Below are positions 9,592 to 18,611 of a DNA stretch of 25,386 nt, piece by piece (the stretch's first letter is position 1; every line of letters starts with the position of its first letter). The DNA is from Pseudidiomarina aestuarii (GTDB lineage: Bacteria > Pseudomonadota > Gammaproteobacteria > Enterobacterales > Alteromonadaceae). The notes beneath the pieces are model-generated. The model ran no database searches, was not told the DNA's origin, and was given only the letters and a program-made list of their open reading frames with translations. The DNA lies in assembly GCA_003030745.1 (NCBI GenBank), contig PYVG01000019.1, positions 1-25,386 on the forward strand. The letters are read 5' to 3'. Position numbers and translations under genes: made by a program.

Positions 9592-10368
9592 CTATTTCTC
9601 CATGGCTTGGCCGAGCTTGGTGAAATAAGATAAGAACAAAGTCGATAATTCACCAGCGAGTTCTGAATCTGGATAGAGACCGGCTTTTGCGGTTGCACTT
9701 TGAAGTGTGCCGGAAACGAGAAAGTGATTTTTCAGTGATTGACGTTGAATCACACACTCGAAGGCTCGGGCTGCCATCTCCTCCGGCTGGGAATAGTAGT
9801 GCGTACCCGTAGCTAGGTCATATTCCGCACAATGCTTAAAAAATGCGCTGGGCTCACGACCATTCGACGCCAAAAACAGGCGGCGATAAGCCAGATGCAG
9901 AATTTGATTCAACGGATGACTATTCAATGGTGCATGAGTGAGCCAATGACGGCTCGAAAATACATCTGCTGCAGGCGCCGTTTCAAACAACTTACCCGCA
10001 ATATAATGATCAAAAGCGTGGAACCATTCGTGCGCCAAACTACCGCCACCCGCATTCTTAGCAAGTGCTAATACGCGACCATTAGAAAGATAGTGAGCAC
10101 TTGCACCTGGGCGTCCGCCAATACCGAAATGCAATGCCAAAGCACCACGGCAGGAAATCACTGGCGACGGTACCTGCAGAATATCTTGTAAGTCACAGAA
10201 AGCATCAAAGAATAGATTTGCCGCATACTGCTGTTCCGCAGCCGTCACCCAACGCCCAATACGAATGGAATAAAACCCAAAAATAGACCGGATATCTTGA
10301 AAGGACACGTCGGCACCGGCGCGGTGTGGCGGACCGTTACGAAAGTACTCACGGGTAATAATCGACAT
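9592..10368 (-). CDS. CLCA_X-family putative zinc metallopeptidase
   Basis: A 258-residue protein with a clear gluzincin motif, LAHEWFHAFDHY (H113, E114, H117), the zinc and catalytic signature of a metallopeptidase. The surrounding blocks (SRGALALHFG-like region at 72-84, SRHWLTHAP, and the late YYSQPEEMAARAFE) match what is annotated as the CLCA_X family or large-polyvalent-protein metallopeptidase-like domain. The E in PEEMAARAFE is a good candidate third zinc ligand. There is no signal peptide, so it is predicted cytosolic. Substrate and physiological role are unknown. It is convergent with katG and divergent from the GST gene across an 89-base shared promoter region. The family call is from memory of the motif; the metal site is seen directly. 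Confidence 0.7.
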   Translation of the reverse strand: MSIITREYFRNGPPHRAGADVSFQDIRSIFGFYSIRIGRWVTAAEQQYAANLFFDAFCDLQDILQVPSPVISCRGALALHFGIGGRPGASAHYLSNGRVLALAKNAGGGSLAHEWFHAFDHYIAGKLFETAPAADVFSSRHWLTHAPLNSHPLNQILHLAYRRLFLASNGREPSAFFKHCAEYDLATGTHYYSQPEEMAARAFECVIQRQSLKNHFLVSGTLQSATAKAGLYPDSELAGELSTLFLSYFTKLGQAMEK

Positions 10369-10457
10369 CGAAACCGCTGAAACCTTGTGATAGCTTTACT
10401 GACATTACGCGTATAGTAAACGAAACGATTACCGCAGTAACCACACAAGGATTGACT

Positions 10458-11075
10458 ATGAAACTTTATGAAACGGCTACCGCACCGAACCCGCGTCGGG
10501 TGCGCATGTTTTTAGCAGAAAAAGGACTATTGGCTCAGGTTGAGTGTATTCAGGTTGATATCGCCAAAGGCGAAAACCTCACCCCTGATTTCGTTGCCAT
10601 GAACCCGATGAAAAAGGTTCCAGTGGCGCAACTCGACGATGGGACTTGCTTGGCGGAAACCATGGCGATTTGCCGCTATATTGAGGCCGCACATCCAGAC
10701 ACTACGCCTTTATTAGGCAACGATGCCAAAGAACAGGCGCTGATTGAGCAGTGGTTGCGATGGATTGAGTTCTACTTCATGACTCCTACCGGAATGGGCT
10801 TTCAACACACGAGTGGTTACTTTAAAGACCGCATGAAGGTATTTCCTGATTACGGCGCCGAATGTCTGAATCAAGTTCGCGAGTTTATGAAGTTTCTCGA
10901 CAAGCATTTGGAAGGTAAGGACTATATTTGTTGTGACCGCTTCACCGCAGCAGACATCAATGCCTACACTACAATTGCATTTGCTCGCGTGGTGAAAATT
11001 CGCATTGGTGATGATCAAGGCAATTTGAAGGCCTGGTTTGACCGCATTAATGCCCGTCCATCGGCAAAGGTCTAA
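10458..11075 (+). CDS. Glutathione S-transferase family protein
   Basis: A 205-residue cytosolic GST with an N-terminal thioredoxin-like domain (MKLYETATAPNPRRVRMFLA, about residues 1-80, including the glutathione-contacting KKVPVAQLDDG and ETMAICRYIE) and an all-helical C-terminal domain with the N-capping FTAADINAYTT. The position where many bacterial GSTs have a catalytic Ser or Cys is occupied by Asn in APNPRRVR, which is usual for this subgroup but leaves the chemistry uncertain. The ATG at 10458 (AAGG seven bases upstream) is preferred to the in-frame TTG at 10452. It likely conjugates or reduces electrophiles; the substrate is unknown. Confidence 0.92.
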   Translation: MKLYETATAPNPRRVRMFLAEKGLLAQVECIQVDIAKGENLTPDFVAMNPMKKVPVAQLDDGTCLAETMAICRYIEAAHPDTTPLLGNDAKEQALIEQWLRWIEFYFMTPTGMGFQHTSGYFKDRMKVFPDYGAECLNQVREFMKFLDKHLEGKDYICCDRFTAADINAYTTIAFARVVKIRIGDDQGNLKAWFDRINARPSAKV

Positions 11076-11091
11076 GGTTCGCTTGATTTAA

Positions 11092-14073
11092 TCAGGTATT
11101 CAGTGCCGCAGTGTCGATAACCAGACAATTGCGGCCATCACCTTTCGCATGATACAGCGCGCGGTCGGCTCGAATCAGCAGTTCTTCAGCAGATTCGTTG
11201 CGCTGTAATTCAGCAATACCGATACTGACCGTGACATGAGCGTCACGATCAAACTCTTCGAATTGCGCTTCCTCAACGGCAATCCGAACGCGCTCTAATA
11301 TCCTCCGCGCTTCGTAAACATTCGTATGAGGCAGGATCACCGCAAACTCCTCGCCACCCCAACGCGCTACCACGTCAATGTCACGAACAGTCGCTTGGAT
11401 GACTCGTGAGATTTGCTTCAATATTTGGTCGCCACCGGTATGCAAATAACGGTCATTAATGGCCTTAAAGTGGTCAAGGTCGAGCAAGCCAATCGTGAGA
11501 TTTGCCTCATGTCGCTTGCCGCGGCGCACTTCCTCGCCCAAGCGCTGGTCGAAGGCTCGACGATTTGCCAATCCAGTAAGCGCGTCTTGAAGCGCTAGCG
11601 TTTCCAGCTCCTGAGTTTGCTCTCGGACCATTTTTTGTAGACGCTTACGGGTGTTTTCAAGTGCTCGAATACGCCAATGCACCGAGGTAATGGTTATTGT
11701 CAGCACGCTTATCACTAGCACAAACCAGAACCAAGGCTGTTGATAGAAATACGCAGGTTTATGGAAATGAAAATCAGTGGGCAGAGACCATTGCCCGCCT
11801 GGGTATTTAGTTCGCACTGAGAAGGTATATTCACCCGCAGGTAGAGCTGTGTATTCCGTGTTTAAAACTCGTCCTCGGTCTATCCAATTGTCATCAAAGC
11901 CACGTAGCCGCACTTGGTACAAAATGTGCTCAGGCATGTAGTAACCCAAGCCGACATAACGAAACTCAACGCGACTGCTATTGGGATCGAGCTCATCCCC
12001 AGAATTAAGCAGGCCCATATCCGTTCGTACCGACTCAATGACAGCTGGAGGCGATTGCACGCCATGATCTTCAACCTGGTTGGGGTCAACCGCTACCGCT
12101 CCCAATGCAGCCGCAAACCAAATATGCCCGTCACGGTCGACAACCGACGCTGGCCCGCCAGTAGTCAGCTGACGAGTAATCATGCCATCGGCTTCGGTAA
12201 ATAATTGATAGCTTACGGTATCAACTTCACTCTTCAACCACGCCTGCAAGTCTTCTGCGGGAATTCGTAGAATCCCTCGGGAGCCGCCTAACCAAAGGTT
12301 ATCGTTTGCATCAAAGTTGATCGTGAAACTTTTATCAAATGGCAGTCCATTACGACGCGATAGCCAGCGCCAGTTGGCCGTTTCGATAGATCGCGTTAGT
12401 AACCCCTGATCGGTAGCAAACCAGACGCTACCTTGGTGGAATACGCCAGCAAAGGTATTCCGTGCATTGGTGAATGCCTCGAGGTCCACAGGCTCGGGAC
12501 GCCATGAGTAGGGTTGCTCGGTAGATTTAAAATAAGTCATTGACGAGGTCGAAGTCACCCACAACGCACCGTCACTATCTATAGTGATTGACGTGACAAA
12601 ATCTGACGCCATGCCATCAGCGACCGTATAGCGTTTCACCAAGCGAATACTGCCGGGCATGCCCTCAGCGAGCATCAAACCATTCGGTGTACCTAACAAT
12701 AATAAGCTCGTTCCCGGGATACTTTTCACAACCCGAACTTCGCTGTGCGTGAGGCCTTGCTGACGTCCCAATTGGGCAGTCACCTGACCGTTAGTCAGCT
12801 GCAAAACACCCTCGGTATAGGTACCGACATAAACAATATTTTCGCCCACTGGTTCAATAGAAAGAACGGATAATGCCTTCAGTAACGGGTCATCCTCAGC
12901 AGCCTCAAATCCGCGTGCAGCCCGACGACTGACACCATCATTGGTACCGACCCACATGACCCCATTGTCATCAACATTGATACTACGCACGTAGGAGCCC
13001 TTCAGGCCCTGATTCGGCGTAAAGCTGGTAAAGAGTGAATCTCTCAGCTGCGCAAATCCACCGTGGGTGGATACCCACATGTTATTTTCGCGGTCTTTAA
13101 AAATATCCAGAACGTGGGAATTGGGTAGGCCATCGGCAACACTAATCCAGTCCTGTGAATCTGAGCAGACACGCCCTAAGCCGTACTCAAAGGTACCTAC
13201 CCATAAGCACCCCTCAGGCCCCTCTTCTATTGCGGTGATGGGACCATTGACTGGCTGCGGCCACGGGCGAAATGGCTGGTCGGGTTGATTCTGATAGAAC
13301 AATCCATCGTCAGATGCGATAACCATCATGCCATTAGAGAGTAAGCGCAGTGCACGAATTTGCACGTTCGGTAACGAGCGTTCGGGGATGAATTGGTCGG
13401 ACACACCATCATAATATGCAACGCCACTTTCTGTGCCTACCCACAGCCGTGGTTGGCGTTTACCTAGGTCAGGCGCAGCATAAAGTCGAAATGAAAAGTC
13501 AGACGGGAGACCATGCTCAGTGGTGTAATGAGTATGGGAACCATCGGCAGCAATTCTAAATACGCCATTGGCTGTTGCCGCCCAACGCTCGCCTAAATCA
13601 TTGATGACGGTCTCGAAAACATAACCACTATCGAGGTTATTCGGTTGCCATTGCTGTCCATCAAACGTAACCAAACCACCGCGTGGCCCGCCAACAATGA
13701 CTGTATTCGTATTCTTATCAATCGCTAAATCTAACGCACCTTGCTCAGGCATTTTGGTGACATCGATGTCATCGAAGACCACAAATTCTCGGCCGTTATA
13801 GCGAACAGGGCCTTCCCAGGTAGCTAACCATAGATAACCTTCATTCGATTGCGCAATACGATTAACAGAGTTGTGCGGAAGGCCATCACGAGTGCTCCAC
13901 GACCGCAGAGCATGCTGATTTAATGGTTTGGAGGCCACCGATGCAACCAGTGGTGAGAAATCCGATGCAGTGGCTTCTGGAGAGTCTGACGACTGGGCAA
14001 GTAACGGAGCGGGACCGAAAACGAGTAGCAGAGCTATGCTAAGCGCAAGCCATCCAATGCCACCATCTCGCAT
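11092..14073 (-). CDS. Beta-propeller (Reg_prop/Y_Y_Y) sensor diguanylate cyclase
   Basis: A 993-residue membrane sensor that makes c-di-GMP. In order: a signal peptide (1 to about 26, ending LLAQ), two-component-regulator propeller repeats (about 60-680, repeated LWxGT/GxxW signatures), a Y_Y_Y domain (about 695-765), a transmembrane helix (about 781-798), a short coiled coil, and a GGDEF domain (about 823-993). The active-site loop is GGEEF at 906-910 with metal-binding DLDHFK upstream. An RDID inhibitory I-site lies exactly five residues before it, so product inhibition is expected. This N-terminal architecture is that of hybrid sensors of polysaccharide or other ligands, with a GGDEF output replacing the kinase. 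GGAG precedes the ATG. It follows the EAL gene by 36 bases, on the same strand. Confidence 0.93.
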   Translation of the reverse strand: MRDGGIGWLALSIALLLVFGPAPLLAQSSDSPEATASDFSPLVASVASKPLNQHALRSWSTRDGLPHNSVNRIAQSNEGYLWLATWEGPVRYNGREFVVFDDIDVTKMPEQGALDLAIDKNTNTVIVGGPRGGLVTFDGQQWQPNNLDSGYVFETVINDLGERWAATANGVFRIAADGSHTHYTTEHGLPSDFSFRLYAAPDLGKRQPRLWVGTESGVAYYDGVSDQFIPERSLPNVQIRALRLLSNGMMVIASDDGLFYQNQPDQPFRPWPQPVNGPITAIEEGPEGCLWVGTFEYGLGRVCSDSQDWISVADGLPNSHVLDIFKDRENNMWVSTHGGFAQLRDSLFTSFTPNQGLKGSYVRSINVDDNGVMWVGTNDGVSRRAARGFEAAEDDPLLKALSVLSIEPVGENIVYVGTYTEGVLQLTNGQVTAQLGRQQGLTHSEVRVVKSIPGTSLLLLGTPNGLMLAEGMPGSIRLVKRYTVADGMASDFVTSITIDSDGALWVTSTSSMTYFKSTEQPYSWRPEPVDLEAFTNARNTFAGVFHQGSVWFATDQGLLTRSIETANWRWLSRRNGLPFDKSFTINFDANDNLWLGGSRGILRIPAEDLQAWLKSEVDTVSYQLFTEADGMITRQLTTGGPASVVDRDGHIWFAAALGAVAVDPNQVEDHGVQSPPAVIESVRTDMGLLNSGDELDPNSSRVEFRYVGLGYYMPEHILYQVRLRGFDDNWIDRGRVLNTEYTALPAGEYTFSVRTKYPGGQWSLPTDFHFHKPAYFYQQPWFWFVLVISVLTITITSVHWRIRALENTRKRLQKMVREQTQELETLALQDALTGLANRRAFDQRLGEEVRRGKRHEANLTIGLLDLDHFKAINDRYLHTGGDQILKQISRVIQATVRDIDVVARWGGEEFAVILPHTNVYEARRILERVRIAVEEAQFEEFDRDAHVTVSIGIAELQRNESAEELLIRADRALYHAKGDGRNCLVIDTAALNT

Positions 14074-14109
14074 CCGTTCTACTCCATTGTATTAAGCAGT
14101 CAGAAATAT

Positions 14110-14892
14110 TTAGGCCATAGCATTTGCTTCGATGTCTGCAAATGGGACCGTTACTAGCGCCTCAAACGCAGGCTTTGCTAGATAGTACCCTTGGAAGAGG
14201 CGAATGCCTAGTCCTACCAAGAAGTTGAATTCTTCTTTGGTTTCAACTCCCTCAGCTAAAACCTGAGTACCTTGCAACTGGCATTGCTTGAGCGCTTTGG
14301 CCACAATCTCTTGATTATCCAAATGATTTTGAATATCACGGATCAAATCCATATCTAACTTCAAAATATCAGGGCGTAAGTCGGTCAACCAATCCATGCG
14401 AGCAAAGCCAGCGCCATAGTCGTCAATGGCTGTTTTGAAACCGCGCTTCGAATAGCTACTAAAAATGCGCTGGAGGTGATTCTTATCAATAATTTGCTCA
14501 CCTTCGGTGACCTCGAAAACTAATTTAGTGAGGTCAAATCCGTACAAGTCAGCAGCTTCTATCGTCGCCTTAATGCAGCTCTCTGGGGTATATACAGCAT
14601 TGGGTAAGAAGTTAATATTGAGGTAAGTAGTGCAGCCAAGTCGAGCCGCCGTTTCGATCGCTTTAACACGGCAGGCCTGGTCAAAATAGTAGCGATTGTC
14701 GTCATTAATACGCTCAAAAACCCAGCCAGCACCTTGTCCCTCTGGACCACGAACTAAGGCTTCGTACGCCACAATAGTCTTGTTGCTCCAGTCAATGATT
14801 GGCTGGAATGCCATTTTAATTTCAAAGCTTAATGACTTACCGCTCAGGCAGTCACGGCAGGTTTGTTGTTTGATCGACTCTGGAAAGTCCAT
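14110..14892 (-). CDS. EAL-domain c-di-GMP phosphodiesterase
   Basis: A 260-residue stand-alone EAL protein predicted to linearise c-di-GMP to pGpG. The catalytic set looks complete: E44 of EALVRG, N94 (LNINF), E127 (VFEVTE), D157/D158 (AIDDYGAGF), K178 (ILKLD), E214 and E217 (AEGVET) and Q234 (FQGYY). The N-terminus has a CRDC pair (C12, C15) before the domain, which could bind metal or be redox-sensitive; that is speculative. There is no transmembrane segment or separate sensor. It lies 36 bases upstream of, and co-directional with, the propeller diguanylate cyclase, forming a possible antagonistic pair. Confidence 0.93.
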   Translation of the reverse strand: MDFPESIKQQTCRDCLSGKSLSFEIKMAFQPIIDWSNKTIVAYEALVRGPEGQGAGWVFERINDDNRYYFDQACRVKAIETAARLGCTTYLNINFLPNAVYTPESCIKATIEAADLYGFDLTKLVFEVTEGEQIIDKNHLQRIFSSYSKRGFKTAIDDYGAGFARMDWLTDLRPDILKLDMDLIRDIQNHLDNQEIVAKALKQCQLQGTQVLAEGVETKEEFNFLVGLGIRLFQGYYLAKPAFEALVTVPFADIEANAMA

Positions 14893-14961
14893 GCAGTGCT
14901 CATAATTATAGAAACCAGAATAAGGTTATCGTCATAAACACGTCATACTTTAGCAAAAAGA

Positions 14962-16476
14962 TCACTCAAACCGTAATGTAATTCCTAAACGCAGCTGGTG
15001 ATAGGCCTCGCTGGCGAGGTCGGCAAGCAGAGTTGGGTTCGCTCTGCCCTGCGGCGTCAAAGTGAGTAGCAGCACATCTTTACTCGCCTGAGTTTTTAAA
15101 AGGAGTTGGGACGTTTGACGATCAGTATTAAACAACACCGCGAGTCTGAGTAGCGCCAGCACGCGCACGACATCAAACTGATGATAGAGCTGCAATGGTG
15201 GGATGTCTTCAATAAAAACCTTCTTCCGGAAGTGCCGGACTAAAGCAGCTAAAAGCTTTTGTTGCTCCTTATTGAAGCCGGGCATGTCGGTATGCTGCAG
15301 AATATATCCGGCGTGACGCTGACGAGAGCTGAAGTTGATGTGTAAACCAACCTCGTGCAGCAATGCCGCCCAACTCAGCAACAGCCGCCATTCGGGATCG
15401 AGCAATCCCCATTCAACGGCCACTTGCTCATATAAGTCGAGTACGGTTTGTTGCACTCGCGTGGCTTGCTCACGGTCAATGCTGTAGCGAATTGCGATAC
15501 TTTCAATAGTGCGTTGCCGTACGTCGTCGTGGTAGAGCACCTGCTCTGCAAGCTCATAAAGCACACCCTCACGAAGCGCTGCGTCATGTGCTTCTAGTTG
15601 CTCAATATTTAGCTCTTCCATTAACCCAATCAAAATGGCGAGACCACCCGCAATAATGGGCGCGCGCTCTTCATCCAACCCAGATATTTGGAGTTGCTGA
15701 ATGGTCTTACACTGCAGTAATTCTGCTCTACATTCATAGAGGTGCTGCAATGAAATAACCGGCAAAGCCGACTGGGTTTTATGTTGCACCCAATTCGCAA
15801 TCGCTTTGATTGTACCAGAGGTTCCATATATCTGCGTTTGCGTATATTTCCGCAAACCTTTGGCAACCGATTCAAGTTCACGTTTGGTCGCCACCACGGC
15901 TTTGTCGAAACGCTTTGCTGAAACTGCACCCTTTTTGAAGTATCCCTCGGTGTAACTAATACACCCCATACTGAGCGAAACCAGCTGTTGGGTCTGCAAA
16001 TCACTGCCGCCGGCAAATTCGGTACTACCGCCGCCGATATCAATCACGAGTCGCTTACCCTCGCCTGCCGTCGTCTGTGCCACCCCAGCGTAGATCAGAC
16101 GCGCCTCTTCATGGCCGGAAATAATTTCGATAGGAAACGGCAAAATACTTGCTGCTTTGGCGAGGAAAATATCGCTATTCTCAGCCTCTCGTAACGTGTG
16201 CGTGGCTACCACACGAACTTGGTCTGGACGGAACCCTTGGAGTTTCTGTGCGCAAATGGCGAGTGCTTCGAGACCTCGCTGCATGGCTTTGTTGCTCAGT
16301 TTGCCTTGCTTGAGTCCGGCAGCCAAACGGACTTTCTGCTTAAAACGAACCAACGGCTGCAAACTATGGTTGTCGACACGTGCAATCAGCAAATGAAAGC
16401 TATTTGAACCCAAATCCAGCGCAGCGAATTGAGGCAGGTCCGATTCTGAGACGGGCGCTAGATGCGGGTCATTCAT
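14962..16476 (-). CDS. ppx: Exopolyphosphatase (Ppx/GppA family)
   Basis: A 504-residue phosphatase of the ASKHA actin-like fold that removes terminal phosphates from polyphosphate (some relatives act on pppGpp). The N-terminal nucleotide/phosphate-binding motifs are ALDLGSNSFHLLIA (about 19-32), VVATHTLREAENS and VIDIGGGSTEF (about 143-153), with the ISGHEEARLIY acid segment between. The C-terminal HD-like helical domain includes LLHEVGLHINFSSRQRHAGY. Its ATG overlaps the ppk stop by four bases (ATGA), so it is translationally coupled to the synthase. The operon context favours exopolyphosphatase over GppA. Confidence 0.9.
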   Translation of the reverse strand: MNDPHLAPVSESDLPQFAALDLGSNSFHLLIARVDNHSLQPLVRFKQKVRLAAGLKQGKLSNKAMQRGLEALAICAQKLQGFRPDQVRVVATHTLREAENSDIFLAKAASILPFPIEIISGHEEARLIYAGVAQTTAGEGKRLVIDIGGGSTEFAGGSDLQTQQLVSLSMGCISYTEGYFKKGAVSAKRFDKAVVATKRELESVAKGLRKYTQTQIYGTSGTIKAIANWVQHKTQSALPVISLQHLYECRAELLQCKTIQQLQISGLDEERAPIIAGGLAILIGLMEELNIEQLEAHDAALREGVLYELAEQVLYHDDVRQRTIESIAIRYSIDREQATRVQQTVLDLYEQVAVEWGLLDPEWRLLLSWAALLHEVGLHINFSSRQRHAGYILQHTDMPGFNKEQQKLLAALVRHFRKKVFIEDIPPLQLYHQFDVVRVLALLRLAVLFNTDRQTSQLLLKTQASKDVLLLTLTPQGRANPTLLADLASEAYHQLRLGITLRFE

Positions 16477-18521
16477 TTGGCTTTTTGCTCCGCTTGCAGA
16501 TATTTATAGATCTCAACTTGTGAGCGCAGTTTCTTACGGTTACCACGCTTCACATAGCGATTGATTTGTTCTGAGTCGATAATGCGCGCCTTTTGATTAT
16601 CCTTCCACTGCAACTCGAGAATATCAAGAATCATTTGCTTGGCCGCATCATCGTGTATTGGACACGTTGCCTCAACGCGATGATCAATATTGCGGGTCAT
16701 AATATCCGCCGAAGAAATAAAGACTTTCGGCTTGCCTTGGTTATGAAATACATAAACCCGCGGATGCTCAAGAAACCGATCTACGATACTTCGAACCTGA
16801 ATCGTTTCGCTCAAGCCGCTCACACCTGGCCTTAACGCGCACATACCGCGGACAATGGCACGAATCTTTACACCAGCGCGACTAGCCCGATAGAGTTGGA
16901 CAATGATTGCTTCATCAACCAAATTATTGAGCTTCAAGAAGATCTCACCCTTGCCACCCTCTTGCACAGCTTTGATCTCATCTTCTATCAAACTCACTAG
17001 CCGGTCACGTGTATTTAACGGCGACACTATTAACTCGCGAAACTCGTAGCGACGATAGGGCTGGTCGAGATACTGGAATACCTGTTCCACTTCTTGGCAA
17101 ATGGTCGGGGCACAGGTCATTAATCCAAAATCGGTATACACCTGCGCGGTTTGCTCGTGGAAGTTACCAGTGCCTATGTACGCATAGCGGCGCACGAGCT
17201 GACCTTCGGTGCGATGCACCAACAAAAGTTTGGAGTGAACTTTGATACCTTGGATACCAAAAATAACGCGAATACCGGCGTCGGTCATGTCTTTGGCCCA
17301 CTCGATATTCGCCTCTTCGTCGAATCGCGCCTGCAACTCAACCATCACCACAACTTGCTTGCCGTTGTGCACGGCATCCATCAGCGAATGAATCAATCGC
17401 GAGTAGCGAGCCACTCTATATATGCATATGTGTATAGTTTTTACAGCAGGATCGTAAGCTGCCTGTCGTACCAGCTCCGAAACGTGTGCAAACTTATGAT
17501 AGGGGTAGTACAACAGGATATCGCGCTCAGCAATCGCGTCGAAAATGTTGTCAAACTTGGCGAAACTGGCATGCTCAATAGGCGGCAACAATTCATTCTC
17601 GAGTGACTTGCGGCCAATGTTCGGAAACTTGGCAAAGTCTCGCGTATTTCGATAACGCCCGCCACCCACAAGCGAATCATAGGCATCCATATCGAGCTTG
17701 TCACAGAGGAATCGCAACATCGCTCCCGGCATTGCCTTATCAAACACCAAGCGCACTGGGTCAGCTTTTACGCGCTGCTTTAAGCCTTCTTCCATGCGCT
17801 CCAAGACACTCTGTTCGATGTCATAGGTGAGTCGATAATCTGCATCTCGAGTCATTTTGAAGGAGAAGGCACGAATTTTGTCGAACGCGATGATGCCGCG
17901 GAAGAGTTCGCTTAAGAACATCAGGATAATGTTATCGAGCAAGATCACATCTTTGCGTCGCTTACTGCCGTGATACGGTAGCAAAATGAAACGACTCAGC
18001 TCGTCAGTAGGGACTTCCACAGCGGCGTAATGGGTAGTGCCATTTTGTTCCAATTTTACGCAGAAGTAGATGTGGTCTTCTTTCAAGACTTCGACCAAGT
18101 TGGTGCGGTCGGTAATCAGCAGCGGAACGATGTGACGTTTGATCTTGTCATGGAAATATTGCAGCAACCACTTTTGCTGGTTGGGCTTGACCTGTCCTTC
18201 TTCGATAACGTAGATATTCTTTTTCGCTAGCGCAGCCATAACCTGCACTTGGATGCGATCGAACTGTTCTTGCAGGGTAATGACTTTTTGTTGAATTTGA
18301 GTCAGCAGTGCGCTGGCGTGGTCGCGATCCTCAGCGAGCTTTTCGAAATGAATACGACGTCTGACATCTGCGACTCGAACCTGAAAGAATTCATCCATAT
18401 TACTGGAGAAAATACCGAGGAATCGAATGCGTTCAATCACTGGAACATGGTCATCAGCAGCTTCTTGCAGTACCCGCTCATTAAACGCTAACCAGCTCAG
18501 TTCTTTTTCGAAAAACTTCAT
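16473..18521 (-). CDS. ppk1: Polyphosphate kinase 1
   Basis: A 682-residue enzyme that polymerises the ATP gamma-phosphate into polyphosphate, close to the 688 residues of E. coli Ppk. The N-terminal domain begins FFEKELSWLAFNERVLQEA, with SNMDEFFQVRVADVR; the middle domain has ELQARFDEEANIEWA; the two PLD-like C-terminal domains carry IKVHSKLLL, where H429 aligns with the phosphorylated H435 of E. coli. The position equivalent to E. coli H454 (AHIGTGN) is Y448 here (YAYIGTGNFHEQTAQVYTDF). ppk1 and ppx form an operon with a Pho box upstream. The ribosome binding site before the ATG is modest. Confidence 0.95.
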   Translation of the reverse strand: MKFFEKELSWLAFNERVLQEAADDHVPVIERIRFLGIFSSNMDEFFQVRVADVRRRIHFEKLAEDRDHASALLTQIQQKVITLQEQFDRIQVQVMAALAKKNIYVIEEGQVKPNQQKWLLQYFHDKIKRHIVPLLITDRTNLVEVLKEDHIYFCVKLEQNGTTHYAAVEVPTDELSRFILLPYHGSKRRKDVILLDNIILMFLSELFRGIIAFDKIRAFSFKMTRDADYRLTYDIEQSVLERMEEGLKQRVKADPVRLVFDKAMPGAMLRFLCDKLDMDAYDSLVGGGRYRNTRDFAKFPNIGRKSLENELLPPIEHASFAKFDNIFDAIAERDILLYYPYHKFAHVSELVRQAAYDPAVKTIHICIYRVARYSRLIHSLMDAVHNGKQVVVMVELQARFDEEANIEWAKDMTDAGIRVIFGIQGIKVHSKLLLVHRTEGQLVRRYAYIGTGNFHEQTAQVYTDFGLMTCAPTICQEVEQVFQYLDQPYRRYEFRELIVSPLNTRDRLVSLIEDEIKAVQEGGKGEIFLKLNNLVDEAIIVQLYRASRAGVKIRAIVRGMCALRPGVSGLSETIQVRSIVDRFLEHPRVYVFHNQGKPKVFISSADIMTRNIDHRVEATCPIHDDAAKQMILDILELQWKDNQKARIIDSEQINRYVKRGNRKKLRSQVEIYKYLQAEQKAK

Positions 18522-18580
18522 GACACCGCAGACCTCATCGTTTGCCTGCTAGCATCCTAGCTGTTTCCAGTCTCAAAAGT

Positions 18581-18598
18581 ATGACGGTTTTATGACAT
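18581..18598 (-). promoter_or_regulatory. Pho box upstream of ppk1-ppx
   Basis: On the minus strand ATGTCAT-AAAA-CCGTCAT matches the PhoB consensus CTGTCAT-N4-CTGTCAT at six of seven positions in each repeat, 60 bases before the ppk1 ATG. A candidate -10 (TAGGAT at 18559-18554) follows 21 bases downstream. Control of polyphosphate synthesis by phosphate starvation is known in several gammaproteobacteria; here it is inferred from the motif. Confidence 0.65.
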
Positions 18599-18611
18599 TT
18601 GCACTGTTTAC

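Noticed and set aside
11076..11091. Terminator between the GST and the cyclase gene
   Set aside because: Only a short TGATT/AATCA palindrome without a T tract is present.
17151..17606. 151-residue plus-strand open frame
   Set aside because: It is antisense to well-conserved ppk1 coding sequence, so it is a coding shadow.
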